This document shows, one piece after another, positions 33,104-44,699 of a DNA stretch of 64,000 nucleotides. Source of the stretch: Syngnathus acus (lineage: Eukaryota; Chordata; Actinopteri; Syngnathiformes; Syngnathidae). Numbering within the stretch: the first letter of the stretch is position 1; each line of letters starts with the position of its first letter. Location of the stretch: positions 995,476 to 1,059,475 of the forward strand of contig NC_051089.1 in the NCBI RefSeq assembly GCF_901709675.1, read 5' to 3'. The notes beneath the pieces were generated by a model. The model was not told where the DNA came from. It saw only the letters and a list, made by a program, of their open reading frames with translations, and did no database searches. The position numbers and the translations under genes are program-made.

Positions 33104-34022
33104 TTCCCAACGAATACCGCAACACAAGACACACTTGATCGATGTCTTACTTAATTTGCCGTCTTTTTGTTAGCAGCTAGCAAGTCAAAGTAAGCTAAGC
33201 TAAGCTAAAAACACTTGAAAGGTTTCAACGCGCAGCAGACGGATCTATCCGGAAAGTTTGAGTCAATCACAATGGTCAATTTACTTGACTAAAACTCTCT
33301 GTGTCGAGGTTTATGAGCATGTGGAAAGAAAAAATGCTCTTTGTTCGAAGTTCGCAGCCATCCAGCTCCACAAAACTAAGCTAAATGAGCATAAACACGT
33401 TTGTCCTGACACCAAGATTTCTTTGAAAGACGTCTTAGTCCGGAAAGTGGTCTCAATCAAGCCCGTGTCGTGGTTTCAATGCGAGTGGGAAGAATAATTT
33501 TGTAAGCCCAACAAGAACGACACGGCACGAAATGTACGGCAACTCGCTTGGACAAACAACGTGTCACAACTATAGACTTTATTTAAGAGTGGTCTCTCTC
33601 ATGGAACTGCTTTTAAACAACTAGCCCGAACCCTAATGGCTTATTTTAATGACCCAAATGAGTTTTTATTTTATTTTATCTACTGCCAAACATTTAGGTC
33701 CACCCCACTCACGTCTCGAAATGCGCTCTGCAGCCGCTGGCCAGGATGACTGCACGGATGAATGCTTCCCCAATTAATAATAAACAGACTCAAGCCACGT
33801 GACCCCGTCACAACACGTCATCATATTGTGGGGCTTCAACGTCACGTCTCAAGACTTCGTTTGCGGATAAACTCGTCTCGGTGCACTTTGAGGCTTCCGC
33901 AGCTATCTTAGCTTAGCCTAGCTTAGCTTCCTAGCTGTGAACAAAGCGACGCGTTGTTAGCCACGCAACGCCAAAAGCTGAGATCACGTTTAAGTGAAAC
34001 GGGTTGTGATTATAGCGTGAAA
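33104..34022. promoter_or_regulatory. Divergent region between ZNF-7 and ZNF-8
   Basis: The TAGC-rich elements sit at 33,166-33,209 (minus gene) and 33,901-33,938 (plus gene). The central part is ordinary AT-rich sequence without a supported gene. Confidence 0.55.
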
Positions 34023-35472
34023 ATGTCTACGAAAAACGTAAAAGAAGAGTACGAAGAGGAACTCTGTGAAACAAAAGTCACGAACGAGAGACGTCAACGA
34101 CTGGACGCCGTTTTCCAAAAGCCCCAGCTTGTATTACATAGAACAGGTTTGTTTTTGCCTTCTTACTCTTAAAATTATAGCAACTTGTTTAGTATCTTCC
34201 TTTATTTGCACGAATAACTGTATTTACACTCAATATGACCAAGTTTGCTCTTCCGTGCTATTTGTGTTTGTTTTCTTGTCTCTGGCAGATGCTATTGAAA
34301 GTCTTCATCCTGAGGTGAAGAGCCACCACGTCAAAGAAGAAGAGGAGCCCGAGAATCTGTGTATTAAAGAGGAGGAGGAGGAGGAGGAGGAAGGGGTTGA
34401 AGACAGGTTGCCTTTGTCTTGTGTCATTGTGAAGATCGAAGGCGATGAAGAAGAGGATGATGGAGACCCTTGTGGAGGATTACAGGCACGCAGACACTTA
34501 GCTCCACTATCAGACAGCAGTGACACAACTTCAGACACTTCTGATGATCGTGACGATGATAATGAAAAACACTCTAAAAGTGATGTGACGTGCTACACTG
34601 ACAACAAACGCTTGAAGTGTCCTCAATGTGACAAACCCTTTGGTACCAAGTATGCTTTGAAAGTTCACATGAGAACACACACTGGAGAGAAACCCTTTTC
34701 TTGCTCATTTTGTGGCAAAACGTTCTCTTATAAAGCAAAGCTATCAACACACACCAAAACGCACACTGGGGAGAAGCCATTTGCCTGCTCAGTTTGTGGT
34801 AAAAGATTTAGTCAGAAAGGATACTTGCAAACACACACAAAAACACACACCGGAGAGAAACCTTTTGCTTGCTCAGTTTGCGGTCTTACGCTAACTCAAA
34901 AGTCTAATTTAATAATTCACATGAGAACACACACAGGGGAGAGACCTTTTGCATGTTCACTTTGTGGTAAAAGCTTCTCAATCAAGAAAAGTTTGATAAG
35001 TCACACACGAACACACACAGGGGATAAGCCTTTCGCCTGCTCAGTCTGTGGAAATAAATTCTCTACAAAGGGGCATTTAAGAAGACACACAAGAACACAC
35101 ACTGGTGAGAAACCTTTTTCGTGCTTAGTGTGTGGTCTTAAAGTAACACAAAAGAATAATTTAATCAAACACATGAGGACCCACACTGGGGAGAAACCTT
35201 TTCCTTGCTCAGTGTGTGGTAAAACCTTTGCTCAGAAGGCACAACTGAGCACACATACAAGGACACACACCGGGGAGAAACCCTTTCCCTGCTCTGTTTG
35301 CGCCTACAGTTTCAGTGAACGTTCAAAACTGGTTCGACACATGAGAACACACACTGGGGAGAAAGTGTATCGTTGCAGTGTGTGCGGTAAGAAATTCTCG
35401 CATAAGTATCAGCTTGACAAACACGGCTGTTTTGGTCAACCGCTAATAGCACTCAATATCATTCAACAGTGA
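34023..35472 (+). CDS. ZNF-8: C2H2 zinc-finger protein, 10 fingers, two exons
   Basis: Exon 1 (34,023-34,146) encodes MSTKNVKEEYEEELCETKVT and ends AG|GTTTG. The intron is only 142 bp. Exon 2 (34,289-35,472) follows TGGCAG in phase 1 (DAIESLHPEVK). The linker has HHVKEEEEPENLCIKEEEE, then [17 protein letters not shown], then HLAPLSDSSD. Ten fingers follow; fingers 4 and 7 are of the variant type with GLTLTQK/GLKVTQK in place of GKxF, as in ZNF-1, ZNF-4 and ZNF-5. The last finger ends QLDKHGCFGQ. A poly(A) signal AATAAA lies near 35,581. Confidence 0.9.
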
Positions 35473-36057
35473 AGAATGATTAGCATTAGCAGAATCTTAT
35501 ATACCTTATTTCGACCTATTTACAGTGACTACTTTTGCTTTAATGACTCATTTGTTTTGCTGCCATGCTGTGTTACACATAATAAAAGAGATTGTAAAGA
35601 AAAGCTTTTCCAATGTTTCATTACAGTTGTATCTGCGTTCATTTAAGCATGTCATTCCCAGTGTATGTAAAAAATGATTCCTAACGAGGTGAGTTTTTGT
35701 GGCACGTCTTGCGGCCAATGAGCAAAGTTCGTGCAGGTCATGCTGTGACGACAGTTGATCTGGCTTGAGATGGTTTCAATTAAAAAATAATCTCTCATGT
35801 CTTGTCTTCATCGGCCTGCTGAAAAGTGTGATCAATTGATATCCTTACCGAAAATGTTTATGAATGCCAGTGTTAAACTGTAAAATGCGACGAACTATTA
35901 TTCCAAAATATTTAAAGAAGTTTTCTGCTCCAAAAAGACTCGATTCAGATGTATGTACATCTCCAAATTTGAATAGAGCCTCTAAAATGCTAATCCTGTC
36001 TGACTTGTTTGGAGGGGAAAAAAAAAAAACCAAGCAAGGGAAAGAGATGAGGCAAAC

Positions 36058-36190
36058 CTGGTACTTGTACTTCAACTTGAGTCTGGTTGAGAGCGAAGTT
36101 GACGTTGTCGCTCGTTCTCCTCTTGAGTGCCTTTTCGTACTCTGCTATCCCTCTTTCAAATGTTTCTTCATCCCTGCTGCGTTCCAATTT
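36058..36190 (-). pseudogene. Orphan, frameshifted ZNF first exon
   Basis: The minus strand reads ETFERGIAEYEKAL and, in another frame, TQEENERQRQLRS, then ends CCAG|GTTTGC. This is the family first-exon core (TIAEYEEELCRTKEENERQR) with a frameshift in the middle. No finger exon in the right place and orientation belongs to it: the next minus-strand finger exon to the left is ZNF-7, which has its own exon 1. It is a relic of a lost or deleted zinc-finger gene. Confidence 0.75.
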
Positions 36191-36431
36191 CCTTCACTTT
36201 TAAGTGTAGGCTTTGACGCTACATCTTGGCTGAGCCCAGTTGAACTCTCTGGCTAAACACAACAACAGCCCGCAAAAAAATAAAAATAAACAGTTGAAGA
36301 TTTTTTATTTTGGATTGCATACACATTTAAAGCTTACAAGACAAAGGTTAAAGGTTCTTCACAATGTATTCAAAGCATCAGCATTCTTCTCAGCAGGAAA
36401 CTTGTATTTGTTAAGATGGCAGAATCTTTGG

Positions 36432-37858
36432 TCACACATTGCAACTGAATGGTTTCTCATCAGAGTGTATTTCTATGTGTTTGCTGAAAGGACCCCTTTG
36501 AGAAAATTGTTTACCACAGATTGAGCAGGAGAAGCGTTTCTCCCCGGTATGTGTTCTCATGTGTTTAACCAGTCCCGATCGATCGCTAAAATTTAAATTG
36601 CAGATGGCACATGTGAAGGGTTTCTCTCCAGTGTGTGTTCTGGTGTGTGTTGTTAAATGCCCCCTAATAGAGAATCTTTTACCACATAGTGAGCAGGCGA
36701 AAGGTTTCTCTCCCGTGTGTCTTCTCATGTGTTTACTCAAATTGGAGCGATCACTGAAACGTAAGTTGCAGACTGAACATGCAAAAGGTTTCTCCCCAGT
36801 GTGTATCCTTGTGTGTTTAACCATCGCTGAACAATCGATGAAAGTTTTGTTGCAGGCGGAGCAAGAATGAGGCTTGTCTCCCGTGTGTATTCTGGTGTGT
36901 GTCGTTAAGTGTGCCTTCTGAGAGAATCGTTTGCCACAAACCGAGCACATGAATGGTTTGTCTCCAGAGTGAATCATCATGTGCCTTCTCAAAGTATACT
37001 TGGTACCAAAGGTTTTGTCACATTGAGAACATGGCCAGTGTGTGTTGCCAGTGTGGCAAGTCATATTACCTTTCGAGTCATCCGATTGAGGAGAGTGCGT
37101 TTGTGCTGGTGGAGCCATGCGGCTGACTGATCCACAGTGGTCCGCATCACTTTCTGTCTTCACATGCCGACTTGCGCTGCTGCTTGGAGGCTCCGCCCCA
37201 CTCTGACTTTTGTCTTCGTCATATTCACACTTCACAATGACACGGGAAGATGGCAATTCCAGCAATTGATGGGGCTCTCTCTCCTCATCCGCTTTAATGA
37301 GGAAGGGATCAGCCTCCTCCTCTTCCCCTTGATACTGGTGAGGCTCTGGCTCTGGCTCCTGCTGCTCCACCTTGGGGTTCCGCTCCTGCTCCTCGAGAGG
37401 TAGACTTTCTTCACTGACATCTGCCGCCGGGCAGAAACAACAAATGCTGTGTGTTGAAGTCAAACAAAGCTTTCCTGGAAATTTACATATTCACCTATTG
37501 GTGTCCCCCCTCTATTGCACCCAATTATTTTCATAGTAGTTGTGTCAATGATGGAGAGCGGCCACTCCACATCAAGTGCACTTAAACAAAGACTACACAA
37601 CCTTGTTCGAATGGGACCAAGGTAAACCACAGGTAAAAAAACAAACAAGTTGAACACACCTGCTTTGTGTGTGTGTGGTTCATCTTGAGGCCTGGAAACA
37701 GCGTCTAGCAACTGACGTTGTCTCTCGTTCTCCTCTTTGGCCCGACAAAGTTCCTCCTCGTATTCTGCAATCGTTCTTGCAAGAACTCCGAAGATTTCTT
37801 CGACGGCCGCACTCAGTCGTGCATTCAACATCGCTCTCAACATTTCCACTTTACACAT
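36432..37858 (-). CDS. ZNF-9: C2H2 zinc-finger protein, 7 fingers, truncated by a 2-bp deletion
   Basis: Exon 1 (37,858-37,660, 199 bp) is the long form, starting MCKVEMLRAMLNARLSAAVE with the core TIAEYEEELCRAKEENERQR, and ends AG|GTGTG. Exon 2 (37,420-36,432) follows CGGCAG in phase 1 (DVSEESLPLEEQER). The linker has FLIKADEE and VIVKCEYDED; the LLAPLSD motif is absent. Seven complete fingers follow. The eighth breaks off at FSCNV and a stop: the code reads TGCAATGTGTGACCAAAG, where family members have GTGTGTGA, so one TG pair is missing and the lost finger (CDQRF) continues in another frame. A TAGC-rich element lies at about 37,911-37,951. Confidence 0.9.
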
Positions 37859-38698
37859 TTTCACTCGACACTCTCAACACTTTTCACTCGTACGCGAACT
37901 CTGTTGAGCGATGTGTTGCTTTGCTTGCAGCTAGCGAGCTAAGCTAAGCTACGTGATTTGCAGCCTAGAAATGCAACCAGAAGAAATAAATCAGATACGC
38001 GGAGCTAATTGAGAACGTTTTACTCTACTAAAGTAACGTTCTGTGTCCATGCATCAGTGCATTCAGTCCCAATTAAACATGGAAGATTATTTGTGAAGCG
38101 CGTTTGGTAACACAAGCTATTCCCGGAAGTGCCTTGGCAACACTATTTCTACGGCATCTCCACCCGGACAAATTACGTGCCACAGTTACGAACGCGCGAA
38201 TCAATAGAACACATTTCCGCAATATTAGATGTAGATTGGCTAACAATTTGAGCCTCGATGTTTTAGAGCATGTGTCTTGTACCACAAATGGTATAGCAAC
38301 TAGCAACATAGACACGCAATTAAAAAAGGGCACTTATTCCAATAGAAAGGAATGAAACTGCCATGAATTTGTTTCACCATTTTTATTGTGTGTTTTAATA
38401 AACAAAAACACCAGTGTGCTGTATAAAGCATACTTTAAGCTGATACTGAGACATCAGCATCATTTTCAAAACATTATGGACACAAACTTCACTGTGGTTT
38501 AAAGTCATTTGACAACAGCACACAATGATGAGCATTTGCGGCACAACTAAGACAGTATATTTATATGTAAACAGCCTCTACTGGTTGAGCTTTTATCATA
38601 GGCTTGGTAAACTAATAAAAAGTGTGATCATGTACCCTGTTTATTTGGTTGACCTGATATGTGTCAAAGATCTTTCTCAGTGCAGCTTTGAGAGCAAA

Positions 38699-40304
38699 CT
38701 AAGCCGATGGTTTCTTCCCTGTGGGTGTTCTCATGTGTTGTCCCAAATTTGAATGAACATTGAAAGTTGGGTTGTACACCGAACAGGCAAAATGTTTGGC
38801 CCCAGCAGCGTGTGTTTTCTTGTGCTGAATCAATGCAGAACGATCACCAAATCGTTTGCTGCACAGTGAGCAGGAAAACGGTTTCTCACCAGTGTGCGTT
38901 CTTGTGTGCGTTATCAAGTTGGCCTTCTGAGAGAATCTTTTCCCGCAAATTGAGCACATGAATGGCTTTTCTCCTGTGTGAACCATCATGTGTCTTCTCA
39001 GATTCCTCCTGTCGCCAAGAGTTCTCCCACATTGAGAGCATTTCCAGTGTTCTTTGCCAGCAGTGTGACTTTTGATGTGCCTTGTCAAAGTATACTTGGT
39101 ACCAAATGTTTTGTCACAGTGAGAGCACTTGAAGGGTGTGTTGTTCGTATGCCGTGCCATATTGCCGTCAGAGTGTGATGTGTTACTGTCATGATCTGAG
39201 AGTGGCGATAGGAGGCTGTCTGCTGTCTGCGATTCTCCTCCGTCATTTGCCACGCGTTGACTTGAGCAACCGCTTGAAGCCTGCAGCCATCTGTTCTTCT
39301 CACTTTGATGGTGAAGAAGCTGTGACTGCTGCCCATCGTCCTCACTCTTGAAAGGGACACCAGTCAATGACGACTTGCTAATGTCAGCCTCCTCTTCTTC
39401 CTCTTTAATTTGCACGACCTCTGGATCTTGCCAGTCCACCCTGAAGCTCCGCTTGTGCTGTTCGGAGGGAAGGTCTTCCTCACTGACATCTGCTGCAGGA
39501 AACAAGAAAACAAGCACATGGTTCAGTCAAGTCAGGCTTTGCTCACTCAAGGTAAGATATGGCAGATGTGGTTTGTGTTCATGCTGATTAAATACAGTTG
39601 TATTTCCTGTTTGTCATTTTAATGACTGCATTTCTATTTCCATTTTGTGTATCTTAATTAGAACAACATGCTTTGTAGCATGATTAAATCAAGACATTTG
39701 AAGTCTTTGTAATGGCATTCTATATTTTGGTTGGATTGACAAGATTTGCATTTAGCAACGAATCGGAGGACTGAAAAGGATGACATGGTGGATGAATTTG
39801 AAATCAAATTTGTAAAACAGTTCCGTCAGGGTCGATTTTAGATGACATGATTGATTATCGGTGCCGGGGCAGATTAGACTGACATAGCAACACCGAGTGG
39901 TAAATGGAGCTCAATGTTAGTTGTGAAGCCATCAGATTTGGTTTGCTCTTGGACGTTCACCACCTGTTAGCGATTCTTATATTTGCTCATAGGATCGCCT
40001 GAAAGTTCGTTCCGCTGACCTCCTACAGTGCCCGGGGCTCGTGGATTTCATGATAGAAATAATGATAGTGAACATAATTTGTTTCACAAACGAGAGGAAA
40101 ACTAAACAAACCTGCTCCAAGTGATTCAGCTTGAGGCCTGAAAAGGGCGTCCAGCAGTTGACGTTGTCTCTCGTTCTCCTCTTTGGTCCGACAAAGTTCC
40201 TCCTCGTACTCTGCTATCGTTCTTGCAAAAACTCCAAATATTTCGTCGACGGCCGCACTGAGTCGTTGATTTAGCAACGCCTTCAGCATTTCCACTTTAC
40301 ACAT
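38699..40304 (-). CDS. ZNF-10: C2H2 zinc-finger protein, 4 good fingers plus one broken
   Basis: Exon 1 (40,304-40,112, 193 bp) is the long form MCKVEMLKALLNQRLSAAVD with TIAEYEEELCRTKEENERQR, ending AG|GTTTG. Exon 2 (39,489-38,699) follows CAGCAG in phase 1 (DVSEEDLPSEQHKR). The linker has VQIKEEEEEADI, GVPFKSEDDGQ and ADSLLSPLSDHD. Four intact fingers follow, then one with the second Cys changed to Tyr (CSVYNPTF) and the last His to Pro (HMRTPTGKK). It is the shortest finger array in the cluster and probably a paralogue of ZNF-9, given the shared long exon 1. The TAGC-rich element lies at 40,337-40,385. Confidence 0.88.
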
Positions 40305-40854
40305 TTTCACACACTTTTCGCTCACTTCCGCTTCTCTTTGTTCGCAGCTAGCAAGCTGCACTCAGCTAGGCTAAGATAAGCTAACTGCCTGCAGAAGCTT
40401 CCAAGTGCACCGAGACTGCACGAAATGTACCAGCCAGTCAGTCAACCTAACTGCGGTAGTCGCCTTTTCTGTCAGGAGGTCTGGAAGCCCCGTGTCGAAA
40501 CTTTTACGTGCTTCAAACAATCCAAGAAGTTTATTAGGAAAACGTTAGACGAGACTTGTGTTGTCGTAGTGACGATGACGTCGGTGATGACGCAGACCAT
40601 CCCTCTGATCTTCAGTGAGATCAAATGTGTGTCAACGTAATCTTTGATGTATTTTTCCAAGCTAAACCAGCAAAAACATCTTTAAAATGACTATTAAAAG
40701 AACAGTGGTCTGGTTAAATCGAGTTTTAGATCGCCCTTTTTTCCCCCTTCATAAAGACCAGACAGAAATGTTCTATTTTCTCGGGTCTCAAAAGCTTAAC
40801 TGGTCGGAGTTTAAACACATTTGTTTTAAATGGAATATTAATAATTAATCTAAT

Positions 40855-40950
40855 TAATCCCTTCTCGTACTCTGCTATCGTCCTTTCAAACGCTCCAAAC
40901 AGCTGTAAATGTATACGGCAAGTGGCACCACAGGAGGGCGCTCTGGGCAC
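40855..40950 (-). pseudogene. Orphan fragment of a long-form ZNF first exon
   Basis: The minus strand reads LQLFGAFERTIAEYEKGL, matching the middle of the ZNF-9 and ZNF-10 first exon (IFGVLARTIAEYEEEL), then becomes unrelated AT-rich sequence. No start or donor is left. Confidence 0.75.
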
Positions 40951-41246
40951 ATACTTGTACACTATTTCAAGTATTGTTAAAAATACAGTATAACACTTTG
41001 CTGTTGAAATAAAAAGTAAAGATGAAACGATGTTTTTGATTTATTTTAACAATGCAGAAATTTCACAACAGACAGTTTGAATAGTACCGTTTTCAATGCA
41101 CAAAAAGCGCTGCCAGAAACAATGGTCCAGCCTCAATAGTAAAAGATTCCGACAGAACCGTCAGCACGATTTATTCATCTCTGCTGTCGGATCAACTCTA
41201 CAAATGACCTCATGTTGTTTCACAGGGGAATTCCAAATTTGCAGCT

Positions 41247-43206
41247 TTACATCTTGCCAGCGCACTTGTGTGTTTTCAGATTGTCCTTACGAGAGAATTT
41301 TCTATCACACACACCGCAACTGAACATTTTCTCACCAGTGTGTGTCGTCATATGTCTGTCTAAATGTGAGCGACAAGTTAATCTCATACCGCACAGTAAG
41401 CACGAATACGGCCTGTCATCCGTGTGTGTTCTTTGGTGGCGAACGAACGAGGACTGCACACTAAAACTTTTGTTGCACACCGAACAGGTGAAAGGTTTTT
41501 CACCAGCATGTGCTCGAGTGTGTATCATAAAATATTTCTTTCCGGCAAAGCTTTTACCGCACACTGAGCAGGTAAACGGTTTCTCTCCAGTGTGTGTTTT
41601 TTGGTGTCGTACAAATGATGAGCGACCACTGAAGCGTTTGTTACAGACTGAACATGAAAAAGGTTTTTCCCCCGTGTGTGTTCTTGCGTGTACCATGAAA
41701 TAAGTCTTCAAGGCAAACCTTTTACCACAAACCGTGCAGGTAAAAGGCTTGTCCCCAGTGTGCGTTCTCTTGTGTCGGGAAAAGGTGGAAAAAGCACTAA
41801 AACGTTTATTACAGACTGGGCAAGAAAACGGTTTCTCACCCGTGTGTATTCTTGTGTGTACGACAAAATGTGCCTTTTCACCAAACCTTTTGCCGCACAC
41901 CGAGCAGGGAAAAGGTTTCTCACCAGTGTGTGTTCTTTTGTGTCGAACAAATGACGACCGGCCGCTGAAACCTTTGTTGCAGACTGAACAAGAAAATGTT
42001 TTTTGTGCCGAGTGGCTTCTTGCGTGTATTGTCAAAATGGACTTGTGAGAGAATTTTTTACCACACACCTTACAAGCAACTGTTTTTCTGCCCCTGTGTT
42101 TCCTCAGTGGCGTTTCCGAACGCACGTTTAGACTGGCTATCACACCAGACGCTGAGCAGTGTGGCTTTAAAGTGCTTTGTTCACTGTGGTTTCTGGTGTG
42201 TCTGACCAAATTTCCCTTTTGAGAGAATTGTTTACCGCAAAGCGAGCAGACAAAAGGTTTCTCACCAGTGTGTGTTTTTTTGTGTCGGATAAATGATGAA
42301 CGACTACTAAAACTTTTGTTGCAAGCTGAACAGCAGTATGGTTTCTCACCGGTGTGTGTTCTTGCGTGTGTTGTCAAAACCGACTTACGAGAAAACTCTT
42401 TACCACACACCGAGCAGGAAAACGAATTTTCGCCTGTGTGTGTTCTCATGTGCTTTTTCAAATGTGAATTTTGACGGAATCTCATCCCGCAAACTGAGCA
42501 TTGCTTCTTCAGTGTGGTGGGTCGTGTGTGCGTTCTTGTGTGTCTTATCAAATTTCCTTTTTGAGAGAATTCCTTACCGCAAACTGTGCAAGAAAAGGGT
42601 TTCTCTGCTGTGTGTGTTCTCGTGTGCATTTTCAAAGCCGAGTTGTTGCCAAAACTTTTTCCACACTGAGAACATTTCCAGCGTTTGATGTCAGTACGGC
42701 AAGTCGTATTGCCTTTAGTTTGCTCGTCGTCATCATCAGTGCCAGGAAATGTCGTGTTGTCACTATCTGCTTGGGATCCTCTGCAGTGGTCTCCATCACC
42801 TTCTTCATCCTCATCTTCACTTTTCACAATGACACGGATAAATGGCACAGAGGTGATATCCTCTTCCTCCTCCTCCTCTTTAATATGGGGGGGCTGCGGC
42901 ACCTGCAGCTCCACGCGGGAGTTGCACTCATGCTGCTCAGGATGAAGATCTATTTTATTGACGTATGCAGGAAACAAGACAAATATACAGTTTGGACAAG
43001 TCAAGTGCGTTCCTTCCATCCATGATGTGATGTCTCGCTGTACTTTGAATTACACACATTTGGGTGTAAGAAGTAACCAAACCTTCTCTTTGTAATCCGT
43101 CTTGGGGCTTCTGGAAGACGGCGTGCAGTTGTTGACGTTCTTGCTCGTTGTCTTTTTTTCGCCAAAGAGCTTCCTCGAACTCATCTTTTACACCTTTTGC
43201 ACACAT
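41247..43206 (-). CDS. ZNF-11: C2H2 zinc-finger protein, about 16 fingers, canonical splice acceptor lost
   Basis: Exon 1 (43,206-43,083) encodes MCAKGVKDEFEEALWRKKDN and ends AG|GTTTG. The exon-2 acceptor expected at 42,966-42,965 reads CTGCAT, not CTGCAG. The next AG downstream (42,951-42,950, in AAAATAG) would join in phase 1 and give D-LHPEQHE, losing only four codons. The linker has PHIKEEEEEEDI and VIVKSEDEDEE; the LLAPLSD motif is absent. Of seventeen finger positions, number 7 is ruined (PHCSASGVIAS) and the last ends NLKTHKCAGK. Fingers 8-15 alternate between a CGKxF type and a CNKxFSxRSSFVRH type, so pairs were duplicated. The TAGC element lies at 43,271-43,308. If the cryptic acceptor is unused, the product would start at a Met in the retained intron. 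Confidence 0.85.
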
Positions 43207-44699
43207 TTTCCAACGACAATCGCAACACTTTCTCTTGCTTTCGAGCGACGTGTTGCTAACGTCAGCCTCTCTTTGTTAGGAGCAAGCAAGCTAAGCTAAA
43301 TTAGCTCGTGAAGTCTGAAATTACACTAAAGCGAGTCCACGCGACCACAGAGAAAACCATAAACGAAAAACTCGATGACGCAAAAAAATAAAAATAAAGA
43401 ACGAAATTGCAAGGAAATAAACAATACGGTTTATATAATGATGCTACCTCACTAACTTTGCGTTCCCATTCGTCCTATACGTTGGTTTCTTCTTCTACTT
43501 CTTGAGTTGAATGGGTGTTGGCAAACAGTCTTTACGTGTAATAGCGCCACCCACAGGATTGTTGTGTAGCTCAATGGGTAAGCTTCGACTGCAGAGCGCA
43601 GTTCGCAGTTGAGTTAATGAATTACGAACAGATTTGCGGTGGCGGCAGTTCGTCAAATTACAAAAATAATACACTTGGTAAAGACGAAATCGATACCCAA
43701 AAGCCATCAAATTCATATTTCCGCTAAGCATTTTAATTAGCTGTAGTATCACTTCTGTATTTAACAAAGTTTTCAAATGACTATCTCTAATGTTGACTGA
43801 CGGTCACCCCCCTTACTCTTAGGATAGCATTAAACCAAAATCGATTTGGATCCATTAATTGAGAAAGATAATTCTCTTGCATTGATTGGGATAAGATACT
43901 TTCAATCATTCAATCAGGTATATATATTTTTTAATTTTCTGTCACCTCACTTGGCACCTAAGGCACCTGTATCATCTTTCCCCGGTGAAATAAAATTTCA
44001 TTAACCTGTTCTGTATTAAAACAAACTCAAAATTTTAAGTTTCTTTTCCAAGTCTTGTTTTGCCTTAGTGAGTTGCCGTAGCCCTCCCCATGGCCTGCTA
44101 TCACAAAATGGCCGACTTGTTGTCGTCGTCGTGGCTTGGCTTGGGTACGTTATTCACAAAATAATTATTTTTCAATAAGTGGTGATGAACGAACTAAAGC
44201 CTCGACATATTACGCGCATCACTATTTTACTAGACTCAAACAGAATTTCTATCTTTGAGTCCAGGTTCGCGTGCACTTTGAAGCTTCTCTGACGAACTTA
44301 GCTTAGCTTGATCGTGGCTAGCAAAGATGCCATGCATGCCACATGGTTCCTGTATAGCAATTGCATTTTTTGGCCCGAATAATGCAAAACAACATATGTA
44401 CAATAACGAAGGCATATTTACACTAAAAAGAACATACGTACACTGACGGTTTTTTAGTTTTATAGCTTAACTGACTGAAAATCATAGCTACCTTCTGATG
44501 CAGTGATGGCGACACTCTCGGACTTGGTCACAAAGAAATCCGTGACTTTGAATGATGAGCTCTTTTAGTCTCTGAGTAGGACAAAAACAGTCAGATATAA
44601 CAACATACATTTTGTAAAGTCACATTACCAAAACATTTCAGACATAACGAAATCAAGACTTGAGTGAGCAAAGCTTGACTTTTGTTTTGTGTCCCGCAG
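43207..44699. promoter_or_regulatory. Divergent region between ZNF-11 and ZNF-12
   Basis: The ZNF-11 TAGC element is at 43,271-43,308. A second copy facing right at 44,297-44,326 (TTAGCTTAGCTTG...GGCTAGC) belongs by layout to ZNF-12, but no family first exon follows it. At 43,567 TAGCTCAATGGG looks like a tRNA A-box without a convincing B-box. A short candidate exon lies at 44,108-44,144. Confidence 0.5.

Noticed and set aside
43560-43625. tRNA-like A-box (TAGCTCAATGGG) in the ZNF-11/ZNF-12 spacer
   Set aside because: No convincing B-box, anticodon arm or acceptor stem can be folded. At most a remnant of a tRNA-derived SINE.
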